A stretch of DNA of 64,000 nt from Eopsaltria australis. Lineage: Eukaryota; Chordata; Aves; Passeriformes; Petroicidae. The notes beneath the pieces were generated by a model. It worked only from the letters and a program-made list of their open reading frames with translations. It searched no databases and was not told the DNA's origin. Position numbers and translations under genes: made by a program. Positions 10,552 through 23,297 of this stretch are shown here, piece after piece (the stretch's first letter is position 1; each line of letters starts with the position of its first letter). The stretch spans positions 434,001 to 498,000 of the forward strand of contig JAVTVJ010000049.1 of NCBI GenBank assembly GCA_034509425.1, in the 5' to 3' direction.

Positions 10552-13500
10552 CAGCAGTAGCACTATTGAAGTCAGTGAAGAATGGCATCCAGTAGAAATC
10601 AAACAGTGAGAGCAAATAATGAATTTACACGTTGCCTTACATCTGCCTTATCTGTGTATGCCATGACTGCCCTTGAAGCCAGATGTCAGTACTGTGAAGA
10701 GAGTTTTGCACCTCAGTTTTCTACACTTCTTTCTTTTGGATATAGTGATAATGGTAGCTGAGTGTGAAGCTAGGCTACTAACCTGAGCTTAGTCCATAAG
10801 CGACAGCCTTTTTCATGTACCAGAAATTTCATTTTTTTTCCAAAAGCCAGATGGACAAGTGATATGTTATATACACTGTATTTCATGTGCCTGCAATGCC
10901 CAGAACAGCTGCCTGAGAGAGACCAACACAAATGAAGGGTCAGTCTTTATTACTTCCAGTATGTAGTATCATTACCTGAGTTGAGGCCAGCATAAATGGA
11001 TGCACAGTTCCTAAATAAGGACCTAAAGCTGCAGAAATGAAACAACAGCCAAGCTGAGTGTTTAGTTGTGACACAGCTCATCCTGTGCTATAGCTCTCAG
11101 TACCCACTCCTCCACATCACATCAGGAATATTAAAGCACTTTGTGTATAAAATTCAATTAACAAAATACTGAGCAGTATCACCATATGTACTTCAAATAT
11201 GTTTCAAGTAATTCCACTTCGTATGATAAAAGCAAGGGTTTATCTACATCAAGGACTTCAGAAGTAAAAATATTTCCTTTGAGGTAACAAATAAATTAAT
11301 TTTTCTGATATCATCCAGGGACAGGAAAGTTAAATTGCTTTAGACAGTGCCTGTCAACCCATTGCACAAAATAAGCTACATTCAATCCTGTGAAATATTC
11401 CTTTACACAGAAAAAAGCAAATTACAATGTGCATATTTATTCTCATGCATAAAAGAAATGTAAACATTGCTCCAAGTCTGTGCATATGAGAGTGAGACAC
11501 AGTGAGTCACCTTTTGGAAAACAGAATTCATATGGAAATAATTGTTTTACTTGGAACCTGAGACACAATATGCTGCATGATACTGCAATACATTTTATTG
11601 TTGTCATGTTGTATCCTACTTCTTTAGAGGAAACAAGAAAGGAGAATGATAGTCTTTCACCCAGATAAGATGAGAAGAGAGATGATTGTGCAGATGTGGG
11701 TTGGCAGAGAACATTCCTCTGGTGGGTAGAAGCCTTGAGAGATCCAAGGTAAGGGAGGGCAGGAGGGATGGGAGAAGCCAGGGATGAGGCAGTCACAATC
11801 AGATGATCAAACCAATCCACTGCATTATAAAAAACTTAGGATTTGTCCTAGACACTCAACTGCATTTCCTATACTTTCATGACACAATTGAGCGTATTTC
11901 CCTAATCATGTTTAAAAAGTAGTTGCCCATGTGCTATTCCCTCAGGAGGTTAGGGATGGAGCTTTTCTAATAAGCAAGAAGTTCAGTGACCATAAAACTG
12001 TTAAGCAGCCATTTCTCCAAAACATTTCAAAATATGGCTATCTATGTGTTAAACTACAGCAGAAAGCAAAAAAATATGATAAATCCCCTTCATACATTGT
12101 GTCTGTATTTAACCTATGTTTGCTTTCTTCTTTCTGTGAAATTTTATACATCATTTTTCTGCTGGTGATATTTGACAGAGTTAATAGACGAAATCAAAGA
12201 GTAGAACTAAAAATAATCAGAATTATTTCTTCTCCTCCCTCCTTTTCACACTTCTCATTTTCTGTCAGTACTGCTTAATTTCTACTTTTTCTGCTTCTAG
12301 TAAATCTGTGTCCTTTTGAATTCAGCCAAAGCTCCAACAGTTATACTTTTTTTTGTTCTGGTATACCAGTGATAATAAAGATTCTACTGGATGAAAATTT
12401 CTGTTACTTAACAGAAACATAAGCTATGACTCACACATTAGGTAATCAGTATTTTCCATAAAACTTATTATTCTCTCGTAGGTAAGATACAAAGTTTTTA
12501 AATTTCAGCGATCAGCAGGCACAAGTCCTATAAACAACACTTATTGCTAAAGTTTCAGTGTTCTGTGATTTAATTGTTTTTCTTTCAGCCTGCAATATGG
12601 GCAAGATGAATTGCATGCAAAAAGGCAATATGAATAATTTCAGAAAATTTATCATGCTTTTTAAAATAAATTTCTTGTTGCATTAAGATAATAACTTTTT
12701 GAAATTCAAAGCTCTTCTATTAATGCATGACATACTAAGAGATAATATATTTGATGGCTATAAGAATTAGCTCTTCTAATCCTATAGAAGCTCCAGTGAA
12801 GAGCTTTGCAGTAGTCTGGTTTGGTGAAAGAGACTTGCATTGACCTCCTTTACTAACAAACTCCTGAAATGCTCCATTAAATTCCATGTTTGTGAACAGA
12901 CCTGGGGGGAATCCTCGTTATTACTGAGAATGAATAAGTCGGTGCCATGCTTGGAGCCAGGGCAGGAAGGTCCATTGGATGCTTTGAGATTCCTCCGGAA
13001 GCCAATGAGTCATTTCAGTTGTTGCTTTACAGACTCTCAAAGAGAGGCTGGCACACAACTGCACATCACAGCCTAGCCTTGTAACCTATTTCAGAAGTCT
13101 CCCATGTATTTCTGCAACAGGACACCAGCACCTGTTTTTCTGATATTAAGAAGAGTCTCTTTTGCATCACAAATCACAAAACCACCTGCAGGAATGCAGC
13201 AGTTCATGCTTGGATGTGATTCATAAAACTGAAATAGAATTAAAGCAGATGGAGCAAAGTTGACCCCTGTCTAGAATTCCTATGCATATGAGTTGTCTAA
13301 CCCTGAGATCTTTTTGTTATTGTCAGCTCTTTGACAACATTGAGATTAAAAGAAAGGAAGAAATGCAATGACATCTCAGTTTTGGTAATTCTAAAGCTGT
13401 GGCTGCTAGGAAAAAAGGATTATTATGGTAAATGTTCAGATTTTCAACTCATTCATGACTGCAGCAAGTAAATAATTTTTTTACCCATGAACATTTAGAA

Positions 13501-16412
13501 GCTGTTATAAATAATCTATCCACTGTCCACTTGTTCAGAAACAGGACTGCCTATCTGTGCATGTGAGTAAAGGAACAAGAGCTTGGCTGTTGAAGTGCAT
13601 GCTATACAGACAGGAAGAACAGGTTTTGTCAGGCTTTTTCCTGAGTGTAGGTAAGTATTGGGAATATACTATTTAAATGATAATCTGATTTTAGACATAT
13701 GCCCATCACACTCAAGTAGGCTGACTTGTAAGTTTGCCTAGTTCAATCTGATGTTAACTAGGAAACTAGGAAAATTCACAGGGTAGTTACAAAGAACTTA
13801 AAAATGCAGCCAAAGAGTATAGATAAAGCATGGAATACCTGGGGAGAAAAGAAGTGGATAAAAGTTCTCAAACTACTTTAGAACATTTTTGGTTTCAGCT
13901 ATTTTATTATACAATCTAAACTCATCAACACAAAAATCTCTTTTGTAATGACACCATCTCCAAACAGTTCAGACCTGAGCATAAAATGTGGCCATTCTGC
14001 ATACCAAAACAAGCAAAATTTTTTTATCAGATCAATCTCTTTTCGAAAGTCCAGAATTTTTAAAATTGTTTCAGCAAATAGTATTCAAGATATATGCATT
14101 TTTAGATTTCATTAAAATGAAACATTTATGGCTTAATTCAATTTGCAATTCAATTACATATTAAAACCAGAAAAATTAAAAATTAAATCACTGATAAGGT
14201 CATGTTGCTGCAGCTGTTCAAACAGATGTACCATCACCTCCAGAACCTGTGAAGTTGTGTTTCATCCTAAAGCTTACTAAATTAAGCAATTTTTTAAAGA
14301 AAGAATGGCAGGTAAGAAATATTTTGAATATTTTCTCCCTGGTCCTGAAAATTTTTCCTTATTTGGATGCATATTGGAAATGTTTATTAACAAGGTTTAT
14401 TTTAGTCTTTTGACTGGAAAATCAAACTGAAGGAGACTAGGATAGACCAGAACCATAAAAATATCTTCACCTTTTTTTTTCCCCCTTGGCTTTTGGTAGT
14501 TTTTTTTCTGGGGCGTATTTGTGCTTTTCTTAATTAGGAAAAATAATGAAATACACTTCTGAGGTTAGGAAAGCTTTTATAAAGAGACAATCTTTAACTT
14601 ACCACCTACAAATTATACTAGTTAAGCTGCAGTGAAATTTATGGAGTTCCTTTCTAACTGGAAAATCCATAGCTTTGTAAATAACTTAGTCCACCGTGAT
14701 GGTGCCCATGATAGTTATGAAACATGCTCATTTCCTTAGAGGGAAGTTTAGCCAACTTTCCAGCCTTGTTTACATACCCAGACACCTAAACCAACAGGAA
14801 ACAGAAGAAACCCTTCCTGAATACGCAACAGAGGGCTTTTCCATCATCCACATTTTCACTTTTAAAACAGGTTTTAAAGTAAAAAAAATTGTTTGTTTAT
14901 TTTTAATTCAGACTTGTGGTAAAGGAGCTGTGGTTTTTACAGGAAATTCCTGGGTAACGCTGATAACAGTATGTGCATGTGTAGGAGGACAGTGAGCACT
15001 GATGCATGTGTCAGCAAAACCATGTATGTGCTGTGTGGGTTTTTGGTTGTTAGTGTTAAGTATGTAATTTAAAAATATTGCAAACTTATTAAAATGTACT
15101 TTAAACTCTGCTTTCTTAACATTTTTAGCTAAGAAGCTATCTCAAGAAAATCATGTTAAACCTATGATACCATGTAAGTCCTAGGGGAAGTGATGAGGCT
15201 AACAGGTGCCTTTTAGTCTGCTGGCCGCAGGATTTTTTTTTTACTTCAGTTTTAAGGATACATGATCCAGCTGTGCAAAACTCCTCCGTCACAGTGTTCT
15301 TTCATAAACTATTTATTATAATAGCAAAATCAAAAACTGCTTTAGAAGCTTTTTAATTTCTCTCCATATACTTTATGAGTATTAGTTTTGGACAGAACAA
15401 GCCAAGGCAGCGCAGGCACATATTTACGAATGCCTATCTTGCAGGAAGAGCAGTGGGAATTTTCATAGAACAAGTAATATGTATGGAATTGGAAATTCGG
15501 AGGCAAAAGAATAAAATCTCTCAGTGATGCTGCTCTTTTATTAAATTCACAATTTTTTTTATTCTTACATATATTTTTATCTTTTGCCAGGTAGCTTTTT
15601 TGCTGGCTTTTCAGAACTTGGCTTCTTTTCTCTTTTTCTTTTTCTTATTCTGTTTCTAGTCATTGTATTAAGTCAATTTCAGATTTCATTCTTTTGTTGT
15701 CTTATTATCATATTTAGTTATTCAAAACTGAGAGCATGCTACTTTGTACTGATTTTATACAAAGAATCTTATTCCACTGAGAGGTCTACAGAACAAAAGG
15801 AGTGTCAGGCTCATTATAGGACAACATGCTCTGCAAGGAACTAATTCTTTATTATGAATACAAGCGTGAGGTGAAGGGATAATGACAAATGTTCACATTT
15901 AACATAAAATAGAAGGTTTCTACCAAGACATGGAAATAATTACTTTAGGAAGTTTTAGAATGAGGAGAAGACACACACATATTTGGGGAGGAGGCAGTGA
16001 GAAATCAACATTTTATTTTTGTAGGAAATCCATGCTAAATATGCTTAATATGTCAAATTCAGGTCTTTCACGTTTTCATCTATAGTCAGTCTTAAGCTAG
16101 TTAATATGTGGTTGTTCTTACACCATCAGTGCTCAGCTGACACAATGCACTGGGCTTCACAAAGATTATTGGAATACCTCTCTCCTGGTGTTATTTCATA
16201 AGAAGTGCTCTACTTCTGCCATAGAGAGAGGCAGGAGGGCAGTTCCTTTGACAGCTTTCTGTAAGCCAGTCCACCTCTATCTCCCCACAATAAATTTTTT
16301 ATTCCTTACCAGGGAAGACAGAAGGAAATTAAGAAGCAATAAAAGAAGAGGAAAGCTACCTGACAAGAGCCTTTCCTATTGCTGGGAAGTACAATTGAAA
16401 AAAAATAAAAAA

Positions 16413-16443
16413 GAATGGGAAAAGGAATGGGAAAAGGAATGGG
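16413..16443. repeat. 12-bp tandem repeat GAATGGGAAAAG
   Basis: Units at 16413-16424 and 16425-16436 plus a partial third. The surrounding 16397-16510 is purine-rich, which explains the overlapping pseudo-frames on both strands. Confidence 0.85.
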
Positions 16444-16656
16444 GGGTGAGGACCAGGGGCGTAAAAAGGGAAAAAAAGAAAGATCTGACAGTAGGAGGAA
16501 TAAAAAAAATATGGGAAACTCCTTGATAGTGCAGTTTCCATTTGTTTGAGTGCTTCCAGAGAAGAAAATAGAACTGCCTGCATGTGTGTAGTCCATGAGA
16601 AGTCCTGTAAGAAAGAGGTTGCTTCTTTGGTATTTTTCTATTTTTTCCTAAGAAAA

Positions 16657-16720
16657 CCAACCAACCAACCAACCAACCAAGCAACAAACAAAAACAAAAC
16701 CAACAACAACAACAACAAAA
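16657..16720. repeat. (CCAA)n passing into (CAA)n tract
   Basis: Six CCAA units are followed by CAAA/CAAAA words and then about five CAA units, with no G in the second half. A simple-sequence tract. Confidence 0.85.
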
Positions 16721-17349
16721 TCCCAACATGGAAAAAGACTGATTTTTTTTCTCTCTATGAATTTTGAGCTAGGTTTTCACTATCTAGTCATGATTTGTCT
16801 GACTAGATAATTTGAGGTTAATGAGGTCGCTCTAGCTTAGTATTTATTTACATTTACTAATATCAAAAAACACAGTTTAATAGGGTAGGGGGGAGGGGAT
16901 GTTGTAGGCATTTTTAGGATGAATTAGAAAGCCAACTCCAACCAGTTCTCAACAGTATGATGAGCCTATTCAAAATTTTCCAGAATTCAGTAACAACCGC
17001 TGAGAGCTAGATTCTAATGATGATAATACCTTTGCTCTGTAAGTAGCCCATTATATTTTAATTCTGTGTGGACCATGCTAAGAAGTTGCAAACCAAAATA
17101 ATACAGGAATTAAAACTGGAAAGAAGAAACCTTTACCTACAGTAAAGCCAGTAAGCATTTGCCATGGTAAGTAATTAGAATAAAAGAGAAATATTTAATC
17201 TATGCATACCAACATTTGCAAAACAGAGGTCAAACTAATTTTATTTGCAAATGGTGTTCTTGCTTTTCCAGTGATGGCAGTTCAGTACTGTATTCAATTT
17301 TCTTTTGACACAGCAGGATTTCCAGAATAGTGTCCCTTTGACTACTCAC

Positions 17350-17582
17350 AACAGTTCCCCACAAAATCAAGGATAGATCCAGACATTTGCATAACAGTAT
17401 CTAAAAGAGAAACTTCATGAACTTGCTCAAGAATATTTTCATGAGTGATTATTTCTGTAGAAAATTGAGAGAGTATATGTATGGGAACTAGGATGTTAGC
17501 ATATATTTGTCCTCTCACAGCATCCAAACAAGTCAAAAATAGCTGGAACCCATCATACTTAACACAATGCAAACAGAACCTT
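17350..17582 (-). other. Unidentified exon-like segment, candidate A
   Basis: On the minus strand a 233-nt block is open for 77 codons between splice-like borders. The upstream edge is a pyrimidine-rich acceptor (tttgcttttttaaag). The downstream edge is a strong donor (GTGAGTAG, first base at 17349). The peptide includes GFQLFLTCLDAVRGQ and LLDTVMQMSGSILDFVGN, which reads like ordinary globular protein rather than translated repeat. I do not recognise the family. As modelled the exon starts after one completing base and ends leaving one base. Pseudo-exons with good borders are common in vertebrate DNA, so this may be chance or a decayed gene. Confidence 0.25.
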
Positions 17583-18102
17583 CTTTAAAAAAGCAAATGA
17601 GCAATTTTTATAATTACATAATTACAAAACTTTATCTAATTTAGAAGATCAGAGACTGAAATATGGAATGAGAACTACTTTTATGTACAAGAATTATATT
17701 TGATCTTATTTTCAATATTGTTAAAACAGCATATAATTTGAATGCCTCAAATGTGATTGCCAATTTGTCCGCAGTATTTTTTTCTTCTCACATAATTTTA
17801 ACAGCTGAATTAAGCTCATATTCAGAGACTGTGAAGAAAGGGTAGCAGAGAAAGTCCTCAGCAGTGGACTACATTATATAAATCAAACCTTTCCCAAAAC
17901 TGAGCTTGTTTATGAAGAAATACCAAAACTTTTGCTAGATTTGAATTCCTATGCCTACAAGAATCAATTCACTAATCTGATTTTAAAATGTGAAAAAGGC
18001 TAAAACTTTCTGCAGCACACATGCACTTTATGATGCTTGTTCCCTACACCTGATTCCCTGAGCTCTGTGCTCCCTCTCGAAGCACTCTGCAGCTGCTTTC
18101 CT

Positions 18103-18131
18103 GCTGCCTGCCCACCTGCCTGCCTGCCTGG
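18103..18131. repeat. (CCTG)n-rich tract
   Basis: Repeated CTGCC/CCTG words, directly visible. The tract forms the low-coordinate end of exon-like segment B. Confidence 0.7.
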
Positions 18132-18222
18132 GCTTCCTTTAATGAAAGTCAAGCCACAGTGAGAAAGAGTCCGTTTGTAGAGCTCGTCCATGACAACGTC
18201 AAGGTACTGCCAGGCCTCGCAC
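18116..18222 (-). other. Unidentified exon-like segment, candidate B
   Basis: On the minus strand a very good acceptor (cttttcacttctctgctgcag, ending at 18223) is followed by an open frame reading CEAWQYLDVVMDELYKRTLS and then HCGLTFIKG. CpG-containing codons (GACGTT, GACGAG, CGGACT) stand out against the AT-rich flanks, as expected of coding DNA. A possible donor (CAG|GTGGGC, exon end 18116) falls in a CCTG-rich tract and is weak. With that donor the exon leaves one base, which does not fit candidate A directly. Thus an intervening exon, another donor or no gene at all must be assumed. I cannot name the family. Confidence 0.25.
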
Positions 18223-20059
18223 CTGCAGCAGAGAAGTGAAAAGTTATTCAGGATCACACATCATAAGCATAGCCAATGTTTAGTACAACACAGGACAAAT
18301 ATTTCATAACAACTCACTCAGGACAGGAAGGATGCCATAACAATTTAAATTAGAGGAGTATGCAAAGATTTTTCAATTACCCAAGATGGAACTTGTATTT
18401 AAAGTTGATAGTTTCCTAAATATGACTCCATAAATGAAATAATTTTATCATCTGGCCAAATGTCACTGCTTCCTTGCCTAAAAGGAGATATTAATACTTG
18501 ATCAGTACAAACAAGCATTACACCCATCTTTCAACTAAAAATAAGAATGTTGGGCAGGAAAGCAAATCCAGCTGGAAGATGTTTCCACAGGAAGTTTGAC
18601 TGCCTCTGTCTTCCAATGAAAATGAAAACTGAGATTCCTATTTATCTGTCATTGCTGTTACAACTTTTGTAACATCCCTGTGACTCTCCAAGGTAATTCA
18701 CCATGAGATCTTCACAAAATTGTATTTCTATACAAGATACAGACATTCTGTCAGAGCACACATAGCAAACCTGATCTGCCCTCCAGGAAACAGCAGTTTA
18801 CCAAGAAAACTTGCAACAGAAACAAAAATCTTTCTGATCCTCAGAAAGCTTGTGTTCCAGGACAGCTTGCTTGCAGGTGTATGAAGTCCATGAAAGAATA
18901 GGGAATCTGTGCTTTTATTAATTCAGTGAAGAAAGCCCTTCCTCATGGCAGACTTGAAACTCTGCACAAAACTTTATTTGTTGAAAATGTAGGCATTAAT
19001 CCTGATAAATACTCAGACCTGACTGATCATGGCTGAATGTCTGTGAGAAAATGACAGGTACTATTTGAAAAGGGAGACTTTCAGTGAAAAAGTCTGAAGG
19101 TAAAACATCTAACATTGACACCCTTTTGATATATTTTCAAACAGTGTGAGACATGTTCCTGAAGAAGGAATTTATGAGCCTTAAGAGTGGTTTCTAACTG
19201 AGAGGATTTAACATTGTCCACAAAGGGACATATTGAGCTAGATGTGGATAAATCACTGAAACCTCTTCTGAACTTGATGTAATTTGGTAAGATGCCTTTA
19301 CACACATCAGTGGTAGTATGTCTTCCATATTGGTTTCAACTGCCTATTGCAAAAACAATTGAATCAATAAAAGAATACTAACCAGGTGGCAGAGGTATCA
19401 AAACCCCACAGTTAATCCCAGTTCAGATGTATTTTAGACAGTGCAAAATTAAATTAACTCTTCAGCTGGCATCACACCTTTTGGCACCCAGATTGATCGT
19501 AGAAGGCTCTTAAAAAGGCACAGTTAATGATACACCTTTTGTTAAGTTTTCAAATTTTCATCCATCTTCAAGATTAATTCTCATTTCCTGTGGTGTAAAC
19601 CCCAATTTGATTACTAGTGCCATGGATCAGGTGACTGTCACCTTCCTGTGTTGTGTGGACCTCCTCTGCACTGGAGTGGAAAGGTAATGTGTTTCTCATG
19701 GGAGACTCCAGCAAATGCCATTACATGGCAATACTGAAAATATATCATTATGGAATGGGGTAGAAATTACAATTACAAAAAGAGACATGATTAAAAAAAA
19801 AAAAAGAATCAAAGCTACAAAGGTGAGCATTATAGTTTAAGCAAGATTTAAGTTTGCCCAAGCCTTGAAAAAAGGCACAGCATAGCCACATCACCCCTGG
19901 GTTTGATAATCCACCAATCAGAGGTGAACTAAGCCAGGGAATCCATGAGGACTCTGATTGACCAGATTGACTCCACAAGTGAAAACATAAATGAGCAGTA
20001 CAGCCAAGGGGACTTCTACCTGGAGTACTGCACATTTGCAGGAGTGCTATTTCTAGTGT
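18223..20059. other. Intergenic, no gene recognised
   Basis: No supported gene. A 74-codon minus-strand frame (19081-19305) lacks convincing splice borders. An A-run lies at about 19794-19805. The stretch 19840-20059 may be a diverged 5' continuation of the following CR1 copy. Confidence 0.5.
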
Positions 20060-20690
20060 CAGTGATAAATGCAAATAGGATCATTTTAGGCTGCAATAAA
20101 CATTATATGGCCTGCATTAGGGAGAGCACAGCCAGCAGGTGGAGGAAGGTAATGCTTCCCTTCTACTCAGTACTGGTGAAGCACATCTGAATTTCTGGGT
20201 CTAAGCCTGGGCTCCCCAGTATGAGGGAGAGACATGGATTCACTGCAGCAAGTGCAGCAAAGGGCTGCTAAAATGGTTAAGGGACAGCAGCACAGGAGAC
20301 AGCTGTGACTGTTCAGACTAAAGAAGGGGAGGCTCCTGGAAATCTTATCCACATGTATAAATATCTAATGGAAGAGAAAAAAATAGGGAGGTGGACTCTT
20401 CCAAGTGGCATCCTGTGAAAAGACAGGAGGATGTGTATTTCACAAACTGAAATACAGGATATTCCGTTTAAGTACAGGAAAATAACTTTTTTTTTTTGCT
20501 GGGAAGGTTGTCAAACACTGCAGTGTGATGTTTAAAGATGCTGTGGAGTCTTCATCCTTGAGGACACCAGAAATCTGGCTGGACACCATGCTGAACAATA
20601 CGTTCTAGCTGACCTTGCTTTGAGCAGCAGGGTTGGATTAGCTCAAGTCCAGAGGTAACTTCCAACCTCATCCTTTCTGCTGTTCTGTCA
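20060..20690 (+). repeat. CR1 LINE fragment with RT C-terminal remnant (degraded)
   Basis: On the + strand the order of conserved CR1 phrases is preserved: 'ggcctgcattagggagagca', 'cagccagcaggtgg', 'ctactcagtactggtgaagc', 'ctggggctcc'-like sequence and 'tgcagcaaagggctgctaaa'. They continue into the 3' non-coding part, with 'cagggttggattagctcaag' and 'ggtaacttccaacctcatcc' near 20625-20670. These correspond to the C-terminal end of the CR1 reverse transcriptase and its 3' tail. The frame is broken repeatedly by stops and gaps, so nothing functional remains. The 5' boundary is uncertain. Confidence 0.75.
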
Positions 20691-22779
20691 TCTGCCAGCT
20701 TCTCCAATCCCACAGTGCTGGTGCCTGAAGCCATCCAGGCTGAGCCATCAGCTGCTCAGCACCACAGCTCTGGGCTGCAGCTTTCTGTATTTTCAGAAAT
20801 TTCAGTTGCCATGGGGGAGATGATAGATTTGAGAGGTGCTTCTTTGAAGACATCTGATTTGAGAACTTGAATTAAATACAGCAGATGCCAGTAAATGGCA
20901 GTTCAGGAGTGTTAATTATGCTCTGAATTATCATGCCCTTATATTTGGTTATACATATATCTTAGCACCATTACAATCTTTCCATCTTATTGGTCAAAAA
21001 ACATGAACTTTATTTTATAGAAGAAAATTAAGAAAATGTAGCCATTTTTAAGTGTGACATAAGTGTTCCTTAAATAAAACGTGATATCTTTTTTGGTATT
21101 TGTAGGATCGTATGGATCTTATGGAAGGAATTTATCTGATCTAATTTTGTTTGGAGAACCAACTTTTCACTGATTAAAGTAAAATGAATACTGCCTTGGA
21201 TTAATACTTCAATTAATATAACTTGAAATATCACTGTCTTCTTTCGAATACTGCAAAGGTCCTGTTCAGAAGCACGTTCTTGGGTTTTATTTGGTGCAAG
21301 TTTGCAAGTCATCACTAGTACACACATAACAATTGTGATAGGGATGAACAGTGGCGTTCCAAGAACTATGGGAGACTTTTGGGTGCTGATGATTCAGTTC
21401 CTCACCGAATGTCCAGATTCACCGTTCTTGTCCAGCATTTGTTTGTCACCCTGGTCACAGCAGGTTTACACTGCAGCGATCATCACATCTAAATTTTCAC
21501 GAAACATCCTGGAATAGGAATTCTCTGTGCAACAGAAGCTCTTACTTCTTTTGGTACAGAAACTTGATAATGGAATTCACTTCTATCAGTGGCTCAGAAG
21601 CTGTTTCTACTTTTTTTTTACAGAAATGTCTGGTTCCCTGAGGCAAGAAAAGTAAGACTGAAAAGCGAGAGTTAGGGTAGTTTGCAAATGAGGGTAAACA
21701 TTAGCAGGGCCTTGAGACTAATTTAAGTTTTTGAAGGCAAGATACTGCATCAATGCATTATCTATTAATACAATAATTTTATGAGGTACACAATGTCCTA
21801 TGCTATTTATCACTCAATTAAGTTTCAAATTGCTTGTCAATAACTTCAGAAATGGTAACAAATTGGGCTTAGTAGATTATTTTCAGTTGACTAACTGGTG
21901 GTTGAAGGAATTAATCACTTCTTTAGCTGACAGATTTCTTTTAACATGGCAGGCAAGGAAGCATGGTGTAAAGCAGATATATTTATTAAACCATCTTTCA
22001 GTTCTGACAGTCAGGAAGGCAACAAAACATTCATACCTTGAGTTTGATACCATCTCTTGTGTAACGTTGGTCTGCTCAAACTCACTTGGAGATGTGCTAC
22101 TTTTGTTTTGGTTGACTTTGACCCTTTCTTCCACACAAGCTTATTAAGGTACTACAGACAGTGAGCCGTGGAAATAATACCACTCTTTTCTTGCTGTGTA
22201 GGTGTGGTGCTCCTCCAAACTCATCCTTCAGCTTACAACCGCTGTTTTTCCTGGTGAAATTTTCTGTTTGTTTCTATGTGGCTTGATAAGGCAACTGTTC
22301 CTACTGTGAACTCAGCCACTGTTAATTGTCCAATCCAGACAAAATTATTTATCATCCCAGGCTTCCAAAAACATTGGTTCCATCCAGTGAAAATACCATG
22401 AAAATGCTTTTATAATAATTTAAAATTTGTGGACTTATCATTCTGGTGTCATGCAAGAATTAAGAGCACTATTTCAGACCTAGGCAACTCTACAAGGAGT
22501 GTTTTATGAATTTGTGTTCTAAATTGAAGTTGGCCATCTGCTGTTGTGTAGATGAGTTTTTCTGTTCTTATCTGGAAAGGCGTTTCCCTTCTTTCACTAC
22601 TTAAGTATTAGCTTAAACAGTAGCACTCCAAGGCTACAGTTAAAAAGGTATATATCACGTATTGCACGGAATATCACTAGCAACAAGTAAATATAAGCCG
22701 TGGTAGAGAAATAAAACAAATAAAACAAATATGGCAGCACACGTTTTCAGACAGAAGGGTATGTGGAAGGATACTCGTG
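20691..22779. other. Upstream flank of GUCY1A1 promoter
   Basis: AT-rich with no gene recognised. The 115-codon + frame at 21800-22147 and the 83-codon minus frame opposite it show no domain. GC content rises abruptly only after about 22780. Confidence 0.5.
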
Positions 22780-23040
22780 TGGCGAAGACGTCAGTAACCA
22801 CAGCGCCTTGCCCCCACGGTGACACAGGTTCCTACTCGCGCGGCAGCCGCAGACAGCAGCCGCAGACTGCGCACACTGACATCTCTCTAGATCCAGCCCC
22901 GTGCGGTGCCTCCGGCGAGGGGTCACTAGCGGGCCGGGGGTGGCAGCCAGCCCGTGCCCGTGCCCCGCTCGCAGCCCCCGGCGATCCCGGCGCACAGGCT
23001 GCTCTGCTCAGACCGGCGGCGCTCGGCAGCGCGGGCAGGG

Positions 23041-23085
23041 CTCTGGCGGGCACGGCTCTGGCGGGCACGGCTCTGGCGGGCACGG
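23041..23085. repeat. 15-bp promoter minisatellite, three copies
   Basis: Three identical units CTCTGGCGGGCACGG at 23041-23055, 23056-23070 and 23071-23085, about 60 bp upstream of the inverted CCAAT box. Confidence 0.95.
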
Positions 23086-23145
23086 CCCGGCCCGGCGGGG
23101 CCATCGCACCGCCCCCGGCCGCCGCCCCCGCCCCGCCGCCGCCCT

Positions 23146-23151
23146 GATTGG
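23146..23151 (-). promoter_or_regulatory. Inverted CCAAT box
   Basis: GATTGG in a GC-rich setting, the usual NF-Y site form in TATA-less CpG-island promoters. It lies about 150 bp upstream of the presumed exon 1 donor. Confidence 0.5.
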
Positions 23152-23239
23152 GCCCGCGGGGAGGCCCCTCCCGCCGGGCCCCGCCGCCGCCGCGCCGCGC
23201 CCGCTCCCCAAATACACCTTGGCGGCGCCGGGGAGCGGC

Positions 23240-23297
23240 AGCGGCGCCTGCCCAGAGCCCCTCGGCGGGGCTGCGGCCGCGGGCACCCCGCGCCATG
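23240..23297 (+). other. GUCY1A1: Probable non-coding exon 1 of GUCY1A1
   Basis: The 3' end is defined by a strong donor: exonic CGCCATG followed by intronic GTGAGTGG (first intron base 23298). The 5' end is only estimated from the CCAAT and AAATACA positions; the true start could lie anywhere from about 23150 to 23260. The exon ends in an ATG in good initiation context (GCGCCATG, with G next after splicing). The known alpha-1 N-terminus begins in the next exon, so this ATG should be upstream of the main frame. Direct splicing to 45270 is an inference; extra 5' UTR exons could exist. Confidence 0.5.

Larger units (their letters stand above)
9579..17349. other. Intergenic, no gene recognised
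   Basis: AT-rich DNA with no supported gene. It contains a (CCAT)n tract (10518-10551), a GAATGGGAAAAG repeat (16413-16443) and a CCAA/CAA tract (16657-16720). Open frames on both strands at 11443-11820 and 16188-16767 are short or low in complexity. A GC-richer patch at about 12880-13050 stays open in several frames but shows no domain. Confidence 0.55.

Noticed and set aside
11443..11820. 125-codon minus-strand open frame
   Set aside because: No domain, ordinary AT-rich composition, and no convincing splice borders.
16188..16767. Overlapping frames on both strands of 60-117 codons
   Set aside because: All are products of purine-rich and CCAA/CAA simple sequence, giving Lys/Glu- or Phe-rich peptides.
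19081..19305. 74-codon minus-strand open frame considered as another exon
   Set aside because: No polypyrimidine acceptor and no consensus donor bound the open part.
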